Assembly: GCA_023374045.1 (NCBI GenBank)
Contig: CM041781.1
Span: 139,182,982-139,246,981, forward strand
Length of the DNA stretch: 64,000 bases
Reading direction: 5' to 3'
Origin: Limonium bicolor
Taxonomy: Eukaryota; Streptophyta; Magnoliopsida; Caryophyllales; Plumbaginaceae
The notes below the pieces were generated by a model that saw only the letters and a list, made by a program, of their open reading frames with translations, did not search any database and had not been told where the DNA came from. Numbering within the stretch: the stretch's first letter is position 1; every line of letters starts with the position of its first letter. Of the stretch, positions 35,401 to 47,971 are shown piece after piece. A program made the position numbers and the translations under genes.

Positions 35401-35667
35401 CACTCACGGCATATATATACACATATGTATGAACACATATTAATATACCAAGTGTACGTTTAAGTGATTTATACCTTATTTTTGCCAAGTTTAGGCCTTG
35501 TTTGGCCACGGCTGTTTGGAGATAAATTTTCCACAGCTTTATTTACATGTTTTCAAGCAGCAATTAAGGCATGATTAGTCTCCAAACAACAGCTAACCAT
35601 AAGAAGTGTTTAATGTTTATTTTCAAGGTAAAATTTTCCTTAGAATAACAACGTAACCAAGGGTAGT
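32462..35667 (-). repeat. LTR of element B, continuation beyond element C
   Basis: It begins with the duplicated target GCATC, so it is the other half of the LTR cut at 18348. It is very AT-rich (33300-35500), and no coding frame or RNA gene is seen. No TTTCA LTR end is reached before D starts at 35668, so B probably continues beyond the window. The assignment rests on the target duplication, not on an aligned second copy. Confidence 0.65.
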
Positions 35668-35964
35668 TGTAACACCCCTACTCTATTCGACTCCTAATCA
35701 TCTTACTTAACAATATAATCGCAGCGGTAATCTCAACAATTGACTACTGGTGTCACCGTTCTTGCTCGCCCATACGAGTAATAACGTGCTTCCTAATAAG
35801 CTCTTAAATACGAAACATTTTCTCGCAGTGACAACAAGAGATAGATCTAAACTCCCAAAACCAATATAAAATACATTCACAGTGAGCTTTCTACGTATCC
35901 AAAACCTATACATGTTTCTAGGTTCGTATTAAAATGCAACAGTACATGTTTAAATAACTGTAAT
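35668..35964 (-). repeat. LTR of element D, first fragment
   Basis: A new TGTAACACCCC terminus preceded by GTAGT. GTGTCACCG and TCGCCCAT..GAGTAA motifs resemble B's LTR, but the sequence is distinct. Cut by E after the target GTAAT (35960-35964). Confidence 0.65.
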
Positions 35965-36316
35965 TGTAACACCCCAACTCCTTCCGTACACATAACATCA
36001 AACTGCAGCGGAATTCTCAACTCATTACATTACATAACCCAATGGTGTTACACGCCGTTAACCACCCACGTGGCTAACAAGGCTAATACATATACATTGT
36101 ATCGGTCTGATGGACAAGACTCCCGAGCAACTACACAATACAACCACTTCCCATTAACAACAACCATACATATACATTCCAACTGTACCGAGTACTTACA
36201 AACTAATGCCGATAACAATTTCGGTCTTACTACGCCTACATTGCATACGCCATTTAAATGGCTACCCACGTAATAACATCTACCCCGTTCTACTCTCGAA
36301 CGGCTTCCAGCTCCTT

Positions 36317-36377
36317 GTACCTGAAACAGAAAAAGGAGAAAGGGTGGCCCCCAAGGGGCTCAGCACCTTTGCTGGTA
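36317..36377 (-). promoter_or_regulatory. U5 stem-loop plus CAG|GT module, element E (3' LTR)
   Basis: Minus strand: TACCAGCAAAGGTGCTG, CCCCTTGGGGG, a pyrimidine tract, GTTTCAG|GTACAAGG. The second copy is at 44618-44679 in the 5' LTR. Confidence 0.5.
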
Positions 36378-37829
36378 TGGTAATCCCGCAGCCCGCATGC
36401 TACCGGGCCACGCACAACTAATTGTCGTCCTAGCATGCTGTTGATTATATTTAAATCCTGCATGTAAACCATAAACATACAACACAATGCATACGCCCAG
36501 CTATAGGGCTCAACAAACATCCAACACATCCATACATCCACACATAACAAACCAACATTGTTTCCTTTAACCCTAGAGTGGCTCTCCTCTTAATGGAGTT
36601 ACTTCCTTAACAGACGACATTTACCCATTAATCGGGTTATACTTAAACGCTTCTTATTATAAACCTGAATTCATAACCATAACCCACATATCCACAATTT
36701 ACCACATATAACTTCACACCGAATAGGAATTGCAATACATCCATAACACATAATACAACGGGTACGGTTCTCTTAAGGAACCAACCCAACCATAATTAGT
36801 TCACTTTAGAGCCTAGAGAATGTCGCCAAACTCATGATAAGCTCGTTCCATAACTTGCTACCGTTTCTTTAAATGAACAGATAACTTAACACTAAGGTGT
36901 GTCGGGTACAGTAAACCTAGCACACCGAACAACCATTGTATGCCCCAGAAAACCGACGTGAGTCAGTAACATAGCTTTGGCTAAGCTAAAGGGAAGATTG
37001 GAAACCCAATGAGTAAACAACCTAACATACACCAAGAGAGTCGAACCGGGTATGACGTCGACTCCCGTCCATCACACGCGTGGCCGGAACATGACCGGAC
37101 TCCTCACCCCCCATTAGTATACTTATAGATAAGTAGTTAGGGCTCCATTATGGAACCTATCACATCCACACACCGTTCGGTATCACAACCGTGTTAACAC
37201 ATGCAAGGGAGGTTCACACACTTGCAAGCAATACCCATACACAACTAACTCACACATAGCCGTGGTTAGAACATTCCCAAGGTTGGGCCGTTAATTCCGA
37301 ATACCGATATCTCATGTGTACCTAGATTTGGTTAGCTAAGGTTTAACACCTATTTGAGGTTAAACGGTATTGGTGACCAGATGCGCCACATAAATGAATT
37401 ACTATAAACTCATTTCATGTTTTATCTTACAAGGTGGCAAACACACAGAAAAACACATTGGCATACAAGCCGGTGTAATCCGGTAGGACACAGGTTGCAA
37501 GAAAACCATACCTGTCGCCGGAGTCCACTCTACCATGTCCATTTAGGTTCCTCGAACAATTCTCGAACAACTGGTACATTAAAGTTACCTTCATTAACAT
37601 TGGGGTAACATGTTTGTGTAACGTCGAATGACTATAGTTAACCTCCGTTAGCTAGTTAAATACCTTTGCATTTTAAACTTGTTTTACTCTTCCATTTTAC
37701 CTTAACTTTTCACCCACCAAATTGTCATTACAACTCACCTAACATGTCTTATACAACCTTATAACATCATTATCCATCAATCCCCATCATTAGGCATCAT
37801 TTTCATACCTTAAACAACATTTTTAGAGT

Positions 37830-38095
37830 GGTCCGGGACTTGGTCCTTACCTTAAGTCCCGGACCAACACATTAGGAAAACCTTCGGCGTATTTAGCAGG
37901 GTGGTCCGGGACCTTGTACTTCCCTTAAGTCCCGGACCACAACATATTACTCACTCTCGGCCATTTTTAAATGCTTGGTCCGGGTCCTTAACCTTAACCC
38001 AGGTCCCGGACCTAAAATTATGTATAACTCACGGTCTTTTTTGATATATGGTCCGGGACATGACCCATGACCTAGGTCCCGGACCCAACCTACAG
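37830..38095 (-). repeat. Array of four hairpins, 3' LTR of element E
   Basis: GGTCCGGG arms start at about 37830, 37903, 37977 and 38050 (73-74 bp apart), each closed by a GTCCCGGACC arm 26-38 bases later. The second copy is at about 46128-46390. The array lies at the site equivalent to C's GTCCGAACTT array; layout is kept, sequence is not. Confidence 0.9.
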
Positions 38096-39457
38096 AATTT
38101 GACGTACTGCAATTTTTCTAGTCCTGCTGCTTAAGCTCTTTACACCCATCATAAGTATAGCTTCCCAAATGATTTTACGTACACTCTTATACTCAAAACT
38201 TCACCAAATATACACCACATAACAACATAGTGTACAATTTAAATTGCATAGCACTTAGGCTCTTAAAATGCATAAATCTTAAACACTGAATTTCCACAAT
38301 ATATTTGCCTTTCACCTGCAAATACAAACAGCAATACGTATGTCCCTTACTAGTCTTTTGAGAACATTTTTCTAAGTCATTACCATTGGCTCTTTAGGTA
38401 GTTTCAATACACAACGTACGTTCATTTTCCAAAGGAATTTTAAGCTATTTTTGCTTAACATTAAACAGGGAGGAAACACCATTTTTTCCTTGAGTTTCCT
38501 TACCTTGAAGCAAAGGAGAACAATAATACGTGAAAAGATGAACTCAAGCTCCTTCCATGGAGATTCCTCTTGGCACCAAAATGGAGCTCTCGAAGATTTG
38601 AAAGGACTAAGTTGAAGAGCTTGCTCCAACTAGAAGAACGGTGGTCTCGAAATTGAATTTGGACCACGGAGCTAGGAGTTACATGTGGTCAAAGCTTGAA
38701 GATGGTGCTGGAGCTGTAGCATATCCGATGGAGAAGGAAGAAGAAGATAGAAGAGAGGATGCAGCCATGTGAAATGAAGGAGGAAAGGAGAAATGAAGAT
38801 AGAATTTGCTTTTGGGGATATTTAATACATAAAGCAAATAGTTTTTTTCATTACTCACTGATTTGCTCACTTATTTGTTCAATCACAGCAAGGTGACGTC
38901 TCACCACATGCAAACCGGCCCCCATCTAAATATAAGGGGTTACTTAGTCATTATTGATCAATTAAATTACTTATATTGACATAAGTTACAAACTACTATT
39001 TTATTTAGTACTATTCACTAAAACAAGACACGTAGAAACGCAATTCTTACTTCCCCATTAATTTAAACTTCCAAATGTGATACTAAATAGTACACATATT
39101 AATTAAAGAGTAATGATGGACATTTAGCCATTCAAAACTCATTTACAAGACAATTTTTCAAAAACGTGCTTTATGACTCCTTTAAGCACATTTTGTGTTT
39201 TAACTTGTTTTCAAGCTCGGTTTTCTTTGGTAATTGATTTAATAGACTCATTAATATATAAGTAAAGTCTTGATAAGTTTATTAAGTCTTAATCAAGACT
39301 ATCCCAGGTTTAGAGCATATTTGTACTTATTGCCTTTTAGGCAATTAATTGTATTTACTATTCATTAAATTGTTTACTAATGTTTCTAAGACTCTTTTTA
39401 GTCTTAATAATTTATTATTTAATGTTTAAACAACATACCAAGGTTTGGGGTATTTCA

Positions 39458-42400
39458 GTCTACCCCCCTTAAAAGAACTTCGTCCCCGAAGTTCACACTT
39501 CCCATATCATTGGTTTAGAATACGGGAATTACTTATATAATAAACACTTCCATAACCAACACACCTTACACCACAACCTCGGACTTGAAGGTCCGGGTTC
39601 ACATACACATCCATCCATAACGTATCATTCTCACATGATTACCTCGGACTCAATGGTCCGGGTACCTTAATAGTATTGTACTCACATAACAACCCTCAGA
39701 CTCTCAGGTCAGGGTAACATGACCACCTTTGGACTCATAGGCCCAAGTAACATAATCAATTCAGAACTGAACCACACCAAGACTCATGGTCAAAGTAACA
39801 TTTATTACACATACCACACAACATGCCTTAGAACGTATAACAAATAGAAATACCTTTTCCATCTCTTCATGGGCTCGAGTCCCACGTTGAGTACATATAC
39901 ACTGTGATCCCCGCAGAACCCGGTCGCGATGGACACCTGCTGGTCCCCGTTCCCTTGGGAGATCAAAACATTCACTTAATTTTAACATATGTACTTCTCA
40001 TGTCACCGGTCCGAAGACAAGGCTCATACGTCCTCAGCTCGTGAGCAAGTACTACAAAAATATTCTTTACCAGGTTAAGTAACGAGAGAATCCTTTATTC
40101 AAAATACCGATCCACTGTTTTGGAAATACCAATTGAAGACTTGAAACCACCAATTTAAAATTCTTTTGAAAACTCAATACAACTCCAGGCCCAACTTATG
40201 CTCTTTGCATCCTTTCTTAATGGTGTTATTTGTGACCACTTATAGGGAGCTTCAAGAGTCATCCAACCCTGATGTGATCAGCATCAGTGTTGAACTATCC
40301 TTCCACTCCAATTTATGTTCGGCTCCCCTGATCTCATGATAACCAAGTTTCACCTCCCACTTCATTTTCAACCAACAATTAATTCAAGCATATTCCATAT
40401 TCTACCTTTTGATCCTTCTAGTCATAATCATTACACCTCCAAGGGATAGAACTTAGTCTATCAATTACCTCCATTCGCTTTTACTCAAGTTACCTAAGGA
40501 ATCTAATACTTACTAGGTTCCATGCCAGTTTCATACCCTTCATAAATCACCACACTATATATATATACATGTTTTTAATCAAAATACAATACATCGTGTT
40601 ACATTTGGTATTATGCGAACACACACCATTGGGGCTTTAGTTCCCCAGGAGTTTATTTACTCCTTAGTACTTGTACTTACCCACAACCATTACCAAGGTA
40701 GTCACACCTACCGCAATAGTATTACGCATCTTCTGTGCGCAATTACCACCATTTAACCAAACCAACCATCATAACCAATTATTAACCATGCCAACCATCA
40801 TAACAAATTATTTTTGTGCTATGCACAACATAGTTCACGTACACTTGTACGGTAAAACACACTAAGCGGCTTTACGCTCTACCCCCCTAAAAGGGATTAC
40901 GCCCACGTAATCAACCACTGAACATTGGCTTAGAATGTTCTGCCGTCGTGAAGTATTTTAACTTCCACGCGGCTGGTACCAATGCGCTTTGGTTAGAGGA
41001 TTTTAACCATATTGGCGGTTTAATCCCTAAACCAAGAATTCTCATTGGAGTTTATCTAACTCATTACCGGTTTCGTTCCTGGCCTATAAGGCTTCTAGGC
41101 ATTGATTACTAGCCACTTATTCATGTTCACAAAGTATATTCATTATTCGATGCATGGGCTCGCTGGCCTCTGTTGCACAACTCTGGTACTCATAGAGCTA
41201 GTTTTCCCCACTCTTTACTGTTACTGTACTGTACATCTCTAATGTATTACCCTTATCCTGGTAACCATGGTTTCTCAACCGAAGCGTGGTATCTCTTACC
41301 GTGAGCGAATTCGGTGAGTTACAAACCTTTCATCTACCTCCATGACAATTTACAGTGTATACTGCTATGTATTTCTCAATTATTGCCTCAATTCCTTTCG
41401 ACTTATTGCCGGTTGAGGTTGAGCTACTACCTAATGTGTAGTGCTCTCTCAGTTTATTTCCTACACCTGAGGTATATTTCATACCGATATTTGATACTTA
41501 GTGCTACTGTAGTCACTTATTGCCAGTCCTGCTTCCATATTTAGTTCTGTACCAGTATCATTTCATTGATATGACCTTGCATTTCATATGCCTCGGTCTT
41601 ATAGTGTTATAATTCTCTTTGTTCGCCTTCCACAATTATCATCTTCCAAATCCTAGCTATCCCACTCGATTGTTACTCGCGCGCAACGCAATACCAAAAC
41701 ACTCAGTCATACCGGCTACTGGCTTACTGTCCAGCTTATTCGTTATAACTTACTGTTGTATCTCCACTGGGTTTAACTCACAACTCTGCTTAATTGTCAT
41801 ACCATCCCTTAATAATATTTATACAACGGTCGCTTAGTACACACCGTATCCTCTTTCATTATACAACATCAACTTACACTGCATCCGTTATTATATTCGG
41901 CCACCTGTTTGGCTGATTTCTGCATACACTATTTCTCGAGCCTTTATTTTCTTAAGCGTTGTTCGCTACACATTTAACATCACACACCTATGGTGGTTGC
42001 TACCAGACTTAGTACTCTTCCTGTCTACACCACTGTTACAAACACTTTCTTTCGTATTATTTTATTCAAATCATCCTGGGGTAATAACAACATGGTCCAT
42101 CCTCCACATATTTCCTAAACTTGATCCACACATCTACCGCTCTCGCGGTTTCACCATATCTAGAGGTATCCCCACTCTTTAAGCAGTGGTTCGTTCTCCG
42201 CTTTATTTTCCTGTACAACATAAACTTCTATAATTGATTCAATTACATGACCTATCTTGCTTGTGGCTTATAAGCCACTGCCTCGAGCTCTGCTCACTAA
42301 AGGCTATTACCACACATTTACCTTTCTGTACGACATTACATGGTTTAACAAGGTCGTCACATCTCGATTCCTTCCAAGTTGTCTCTTTGGCAACTTAGGG

Positions 42401-44248
42401 TCCTACTGTTCAGTGGGTTCCCTTCTTACGTTTCTGTACATTGCCCCATCCAACAATGTTTGATCCCAAACACCCTTCAAGGATTACTCCTGGGTGTTAC
42501 TAAGGTATGCCATTACATTTAACTTTCACTTATGAGTACATTCAGTAGACTATGCCTTCTTACTTCCTTAGCTGGGTATTCGTTCCAGCTACCATGTCTC
42601 ATTCCTTCAACTTCCTAAGACATACGTGATGTCTTTGCATAACCATCCGTGCTCTTCGCACTTCTTGACTCTACACATTCTCTTGGACGAACTTACCAAT
42701 TCCTTTAGTCTTCTCAACTGGGTTCCTTCACTTCGACCATTCGTGGTAATCCTTAGCTCTTACTTGACTTTTACTGCTGACCGTAGTATGGAGTCGACTA
42801 CTTCCCGTGTTTCGGACTCTTCTCGTATACATATATGGGGTATCATACTGATACATTACTACTTACCCACGACTAACCCATAAGTAGGTCTGTTAGGCCC
42901 ACATGCTCCTATCGGAGTGCGGTCGTCCCACAACGCAGTTGGTACACTCGTGTACGTCGTCCGGTGAAGTAGTATTCTGTTGTCAACTCCCTTATATTGT
43001 CCTCTGACAATATCCATTCCGTGCTTCCCGAACTCATTCCAGGGAAGGTTTATCCATCGTTATATTATTCTGAACTCCATCCATACCGTCGGGTTGCTAC
43101 CCTCGGGTTCACCGGTTTCCGTCCGGTTATTCAAAGGTAAACTGGTTTGAAAGAAGGGTAAAAGAAGTATTGGTTTAAAAGAGAATTTGGTTTTGAAAGA
43201 TAAGAGTTTGAAATAAACCTGAGTTTGAAAGAAAAAATTCTCCTGGTTTCACAACACCTTCTTGCCTTAACCAAGTCTAGCTTCTTGCTGACTGGTGTAT
43301 TCCCATTTACAAAGGTTAGGCTGTTAAGCCCTTCCACGGTTACGATGATCACATTAATTTCCTGGGTACTTTACTAAGTAGTTTGTAGGCGTCAAATTTT
43401 TTTCTTCTTCGAACAGCCCTGTTATAGCTGCACTTGCCACGGCAAGTGCGCCCTGTTAACTGGCTGTCAGTTCAACATGTACCGGCTGCGGTACTGTTTC
43501 TGTCCGCACAGTATACAGTGGCCTCATGGGCCCTTACTTGGATACTCTAATTGGTAACTAATCTCCTGCACAACTTCTCATTGTCCTCCTCTAATAATCA
43601 TTTACTAGGGTGTTTCCCATTCTGGGAGACCCCTTTTTAGTTATTATTGTATCCTCTTCGTAGCCCATTCCACGCATTTGTCGTGATTACTGAGACTTGT
43701 CTCTTGTTTGGGTACTACGTTGTAGTTCCTTTGTCGGTTGGTATACCGTTGGTGCCATTACCTAACATTGCCATCCCGTAGACTCTCGTCTCGGGTTTCA
43801 TTATTTTACTTCTTTCCTGCTACAAGTTGGTAGTTTTCGACTGCTCGACATGTCGACCCAGGTTGTTGGAAATTTCATTCTTCCTTACACCAGATTCTCC
43901 ATTCTTTGCTATCAAGTGCGGTTACAGTTGTTCACCTGGGAACCGTCTCCGGGATTTCTAATTTTCAGAATCTACCGTATGACAGGTTCCCCATACTTAC
44001 AAGATAGTTAATAACAGCCAGACCGGGTCTTCCCGGGTAAGAGAGGGCTTTCATCTCTCTGGCGTTCCTTCCCAAGTCACAAAATAGGGACTGTGGAGGG
44101 CGGGAAGGAGATTGTAGGTTTCCAGTATTCACTGGTAGTTCCTAACGAGCGTATCTCTCACGCTATCACTCAACCCCTAACCCAAAGTACTAAAATCTTA
44201 ACTCGGTACTTCCTAAGCTCGGTAATTCAGTCATCAGAGCGATACTTC
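39458..44248 (-). other. Internal region of element E, non-coding
   Basis: It opens with the polypurine tract complement (39458-39475) and the GACGAAGTTC-like box. Degenerate hairpin repeats lie at 39575-39800, the GTCGTGAAGT/ACTTCCACG hairpin near 40945, the block near 42840-42930 and the GCACTTGCC hairpin at 43430-43449. No motif of gag, AlkB or pol and no long open frame. Confidence 0.78.
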
Positions 44249-44260
44249 GCTCTGATACCA
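44232..44260 (-). other. Primer binding site and hairpin, element E
   Basis: GCTCTGATACCA at 44249-44260, with ATCAGAGCGA...TCGCTCTGAT around it, identical to element C. Confidence 0.88.
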
Positions 44261-44265
44261 CTTTT

Positions 44266-47200
44266 TGTAACACCCCAACTCCTTCCGTACACATAACATC
44301 AAACTGCAGCGGAATTCTCAACTCATTACATTACATAACCCAATGGTGTTACACGCCGTTAACCACCCACGTGGCTAACAAGGCTAATACATATACATTG
44401 TATCGGTCTGATGGACAAGACTCCCGAGCAACTACACAATACAACCACTTCCCATTAACAACAACCATACATATACATTCCAACTGTACCGAGTACTTAC
44501 AAACTAATGCCGATAACAATTTCGGTCTTACTACGCCTACATTGCATACGCCATTTAAATGGCTACCCACGTAATAACATCTACCCCGTTCTACTCTCGA
44601 ACGGCTTCCAGCTCCTTGTACCTGAAACAGAAAAAGGAGAAAAGGGTGGCCCCCAAGGGGCTCAGCACCTTTGCTGGTATGGTAATCCCGCAGCCCGCAT
44701 GCTACCGGGCCACGCACAACTAATTGTCGTCCTAGCATGCTGTTGATTATATTTAAATCCTGCATGTAAACCATAAACATACAACACAATGCATACGCCC
44801 AGCTATAGGGCTCAACAAACATCCAACACATCCATACATCCACACAACAACCAACATTGTTTCCTTTAACCCTAGAGTGGCTCTCCTCTTAATGGAGTTA
44901 CTTCCTTAACAGACGACATTTACCCATTAATCGGGTTATCCTTAAACGCTTCTTATTATAAACCTGAATTCATAACCATAACCCACATATCCACAATTTA
45001 CCACATATAACTTCACACCGAATAGGAATTGCAATACATCCATAACACATAATACAACGGGTACGGTTCTCTTAAGGAACCAACCCAACCATAATTAGTT
45101 CACTTTAGAGCCTAGAGAATGTCGCCAAACTCATGATAAGCTCGTTCCATAACTTGCTACCGTTTCTTTAAATGAACAGATAACTTAACACTAAGGTGCG
45201 TCGGGTACAGTAAACCTAGCACACCGAACAACCATTGTATGCCCCAGAAAACCGACGTGAGTCAGTAACATAGCTTTGGCTAAGCTAAAGGGAATTGGAA
45301 ACCCAATGAGTAAACAACCTAACATACACCCAAGAGAGTCGAACCGGGTATGACGTCGACTCCCGTCCATCACACGCGCCGAACATGACCGGACCCGACT
45401 CCTCACCCCCCATTAGTATACTTATAGATAAGTAGTTAGGGCTCCATTATGGAACCTATCACATCCACACACCGTTCGGTATCACAACCGTGTTAACACA
45501 TGCAAGGGAGGTTCACACACTTGCAAGCAATAACCATACACAACTAACTCACACATAGCCGTGGTTAGAACGTTCCCAAGGTTGGGGCCGTTAATTTCGA
45601 ATACCGATATCTCATGTGTACCTAGATTTGGTTAGCTAAGGTTTAACACCTATTTGAGGTTAAACGGTATTGGTGACCAGATTCGCCACATAAATGAATT
45701 ACTATAAACTCATTTCATGTTTTATCTTACAAGGTGGCAAACACACAGAAAAACACATTGGCATACAAGCCGGTGTAATCCGGTAGGACACAGGTTGCAA
45801 GAAAACCATACCTGTCGCCGGAGTCCACTCTACCATGTCCATTTAGGTTCCTCGAACAATTCTCGAACAACTGGTACATTAAAGTTACCTTCATTAACAT
45901 TGGGGTAACATGTTTGTGTAACGTCGAATGACTATAGTTAACTCCGTTAGCTAGTTAAATACCTTTGCATTTTAAACTTGTTTTACTCTTCCATTTTACC
46001 TTAACTTTTCACCCACCAAATTGTCATTACAACTCACCTAACATGTCTTATACAACCTTATAACATCATTATCCATCAATCCCCATCATTAGGCATCATT
46101 TTCATACCTTAAACAACATTTTTAGAGTGGTCCGGGACTTGGTCCTTACCTTAAGTCCCGGACCAACACATTAGGAAAACCTTCGGCGTATTTAGCAGGG
46201 TGGTCCGGGACCTTGTACTTCCCTTAAGTCCCGGACCACAACATATTATCACTCTCGGCCATTTTTAAATGCTTGGTCCGGGTCCTTAACCTTAACCCAG
46301 GTCCCGGACCTAAAATTATGTATAGTATAACTCACGGTCTTTTGATATATGGTCCGGGACATGACCCATGACCTAGGTCCCGGACCCAACCTACAGAATT
46401 TGACGTACTGCAATTTTTCTAGTCCTGCTGCTTAAGCTCTTTACACCATCAATAAGTATAGCTTCCCAAATGATTTTACGTACACTCTTATACTCAAAAC
46501 TTCACCAAATACACACCACATAACAACATAGTGTACAATTTAAATTGCATAGCACTTAGGCTCTTAAAATGCATAAATCTTAAACACTGAATTTCCACAA
46601 TATATTTGCCTTTCACCTGCAAATACAAACAGCAATACGTATGTCCCTTACTAGTCTTTTGAGAACATTTTTCTAAGTCATTACCATTGGCTCTTTAGGT
46701 AGTTTCAATACACAACGTACGTTCATTTTCCAAAGGAATTTTAAGCTATTTTTGCTTAACATTAAACAGGGAGGAAACACCATTTTTTCCTTGAGTTTCC
46801 TTACCTTGAAGCAAAGGAGAACAATAATACGTGAAAAGATGAACTCAAGCTCCTTCCATGGAGATTCCTCTTGGCACCAAAATGGAGCTCTCGAAGATTT
46901 GAAAGGACTAAGTTGAAGAGCTTGCTCCAACTAGAAGAACGGTGGTCTCGAAATTGAATTTGGACCACGGAGCTAGGAGTTACATGTGGTCCAAGCTTGA
47001 AGATGGTGCTGGAGCTGTAGCATATCCGATGGAGAAGGAAGAAGAAGATAGAAGAGAGGATGCAGCCGTGTGAAATGAAGGAGGAAAGGAGAAATGAAGA
47101 TAGAATTTGCTTTTGGGGATATTTAATACATAAAGCAAATAGTGTTTTTTTCATTACTCACTGATTTGCTCACTTATTTGTTCAATCACAGCAAGGTGAC

Positions 47201-47759
47201 GTCTCACCACATGCAAACCGGCCCCCATCTAAATATAAGGGGTTACTTAGTCATTATTGATCAATTAAATTACTTATATTGACATAAGTTACAAACTAGC
47301 TTATTTTAGTTACTATTCACTAAAACAAGACACGTAGAAACGCAATTCTTACTTCCCCATTAATTTAAACTTCCAAATGTGATACTAAATAGTACACATA
47401 TTAATTAAAGAGTAATGATGGACATTTAGCCATTCAAAACTCATTTACAAGACAATTTTTCAAAAACGTGCTTTATGACTCCTTTAAGCACATTTTGTGT
47501 TTTAACTTGTTTTCAAGCTCGGTTTTCTTTGGTAATTGATTTAATAGACTCATTAATATATAAGTAAAGTCTTGATAAGTTTATTAAGTCTTAATCAAGA
47601 CTATCCCAGGTTTAGAGCATATTTGTACTTATTGCCTTTTAGGCAATTAATTGTATTTACTATTCATTAAATTGTTTACTAATGTTTCTAAGACTCTTTT
47701 TAGTCTTAATAATTTATTATTTAATGTTTAAACAACATACCAAGGTTTGGGGTATTTCA
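44266..47759 (-). repeat. 5' LTR of element E
   Basis: 3494 bp, nearly identical to 35965-39457. A 164-codon minus-strand open frame at 44349-44843 is not conserved as an open frame in the other LTR and overlaps the U5 module, so I do not call it a gene. Confidence 0.95.
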
Positions 47760-47764
47760 GTAAT

Positions 47765-47971
47765 CAAACTACCCAGCGCGTCACTCTCTTTGCCGACACT
47801 GGAAGTTGCATACCTGCAAAATGGTAGTTTTGGTATGGAATCAGCCCCTGCAGTATGTTATTACCTGACTGTCATGCACCCTCGGACCATTCAGTTTTTG
47901 GTCGAGAGCATGCAATTCGTTTCCATACAAATAGTTCAATGTTGAAACTGTAAAACAACAATATATATTGC
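47765..47971 (-). repeat. LTR of element D, second fragment
   Basis: 207 bp between the E target copy and the start of F. On the minus strand a small stem CAAAA/TTTTG is followed by GCAG|GTATGC (47810-47838), the U5 module. Its distance from the D terminus, about 345 bp when E is removed, matches C and E, which supports joining it to 35668-35964. Confidence 0.55.

Larger units (their letters stand above)
14412..35667 (-). mobile_element. Element B: gag-bearing, pol-less LTR element, host of the nest (interrupted)
   Basis: Minus strand. Internal sequence lies at 14412-17472 (left part hidden behind A), the primer binding site at 17457-17468, and the LTR from 17473. Element C (18349-32461) interrupts the LTR, which continues at 32467-35667, where D begins. 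Only gag is recognisable; 14412-15799 matches non-coding blocks of C and E. It therefore links the coding elements A and F with the non-coding C and E. No AlkB or pol motifs were found in the visible part. Confidence 0.75.
35965..39457 (-). repeat. 3' LTR of element E
   Basis: It carries the U5 module at 36317-36377, the conserved block at 37461-37511 and four GGTCCGGGAC hairpins at 37830-38095. The first few hundred bases are almost identical to 44266 onward. Confidence 0.95.
35965..47759 (-). mobile_element. Element E: complete young non-autonomous LTR retrotransposon (LARD-like)
   Basis: 11.8 kb, minus strand. LTRs 35965-39457 (3493 bp) and 44266-47759 (3494 bp), internal region 39458-44265. 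The perfect target duplication GTAAT lies at 35960-35964 and 47760-47764. The LTRs are nearly identical, so this is a recent insertion. No coding domain is present. The internal region is related to that of C, but the LTRs are about 1.1 kb shorter. Confidence 0.95.

Noticed and set aside
37830..38095. Regularly spaced repeats resembling a CRISPR array
   Set aside because: Plant retrotransposon LTR; units are hairpin arms with drifting sequence and similar spacers, and no cas genes are present.
44349..44843. 164-codon minus-strand open frame
   Set aside because: It sits in the LTR of E across the U5 module, and the other LTR copy breaks it with an indel; no protein motif.
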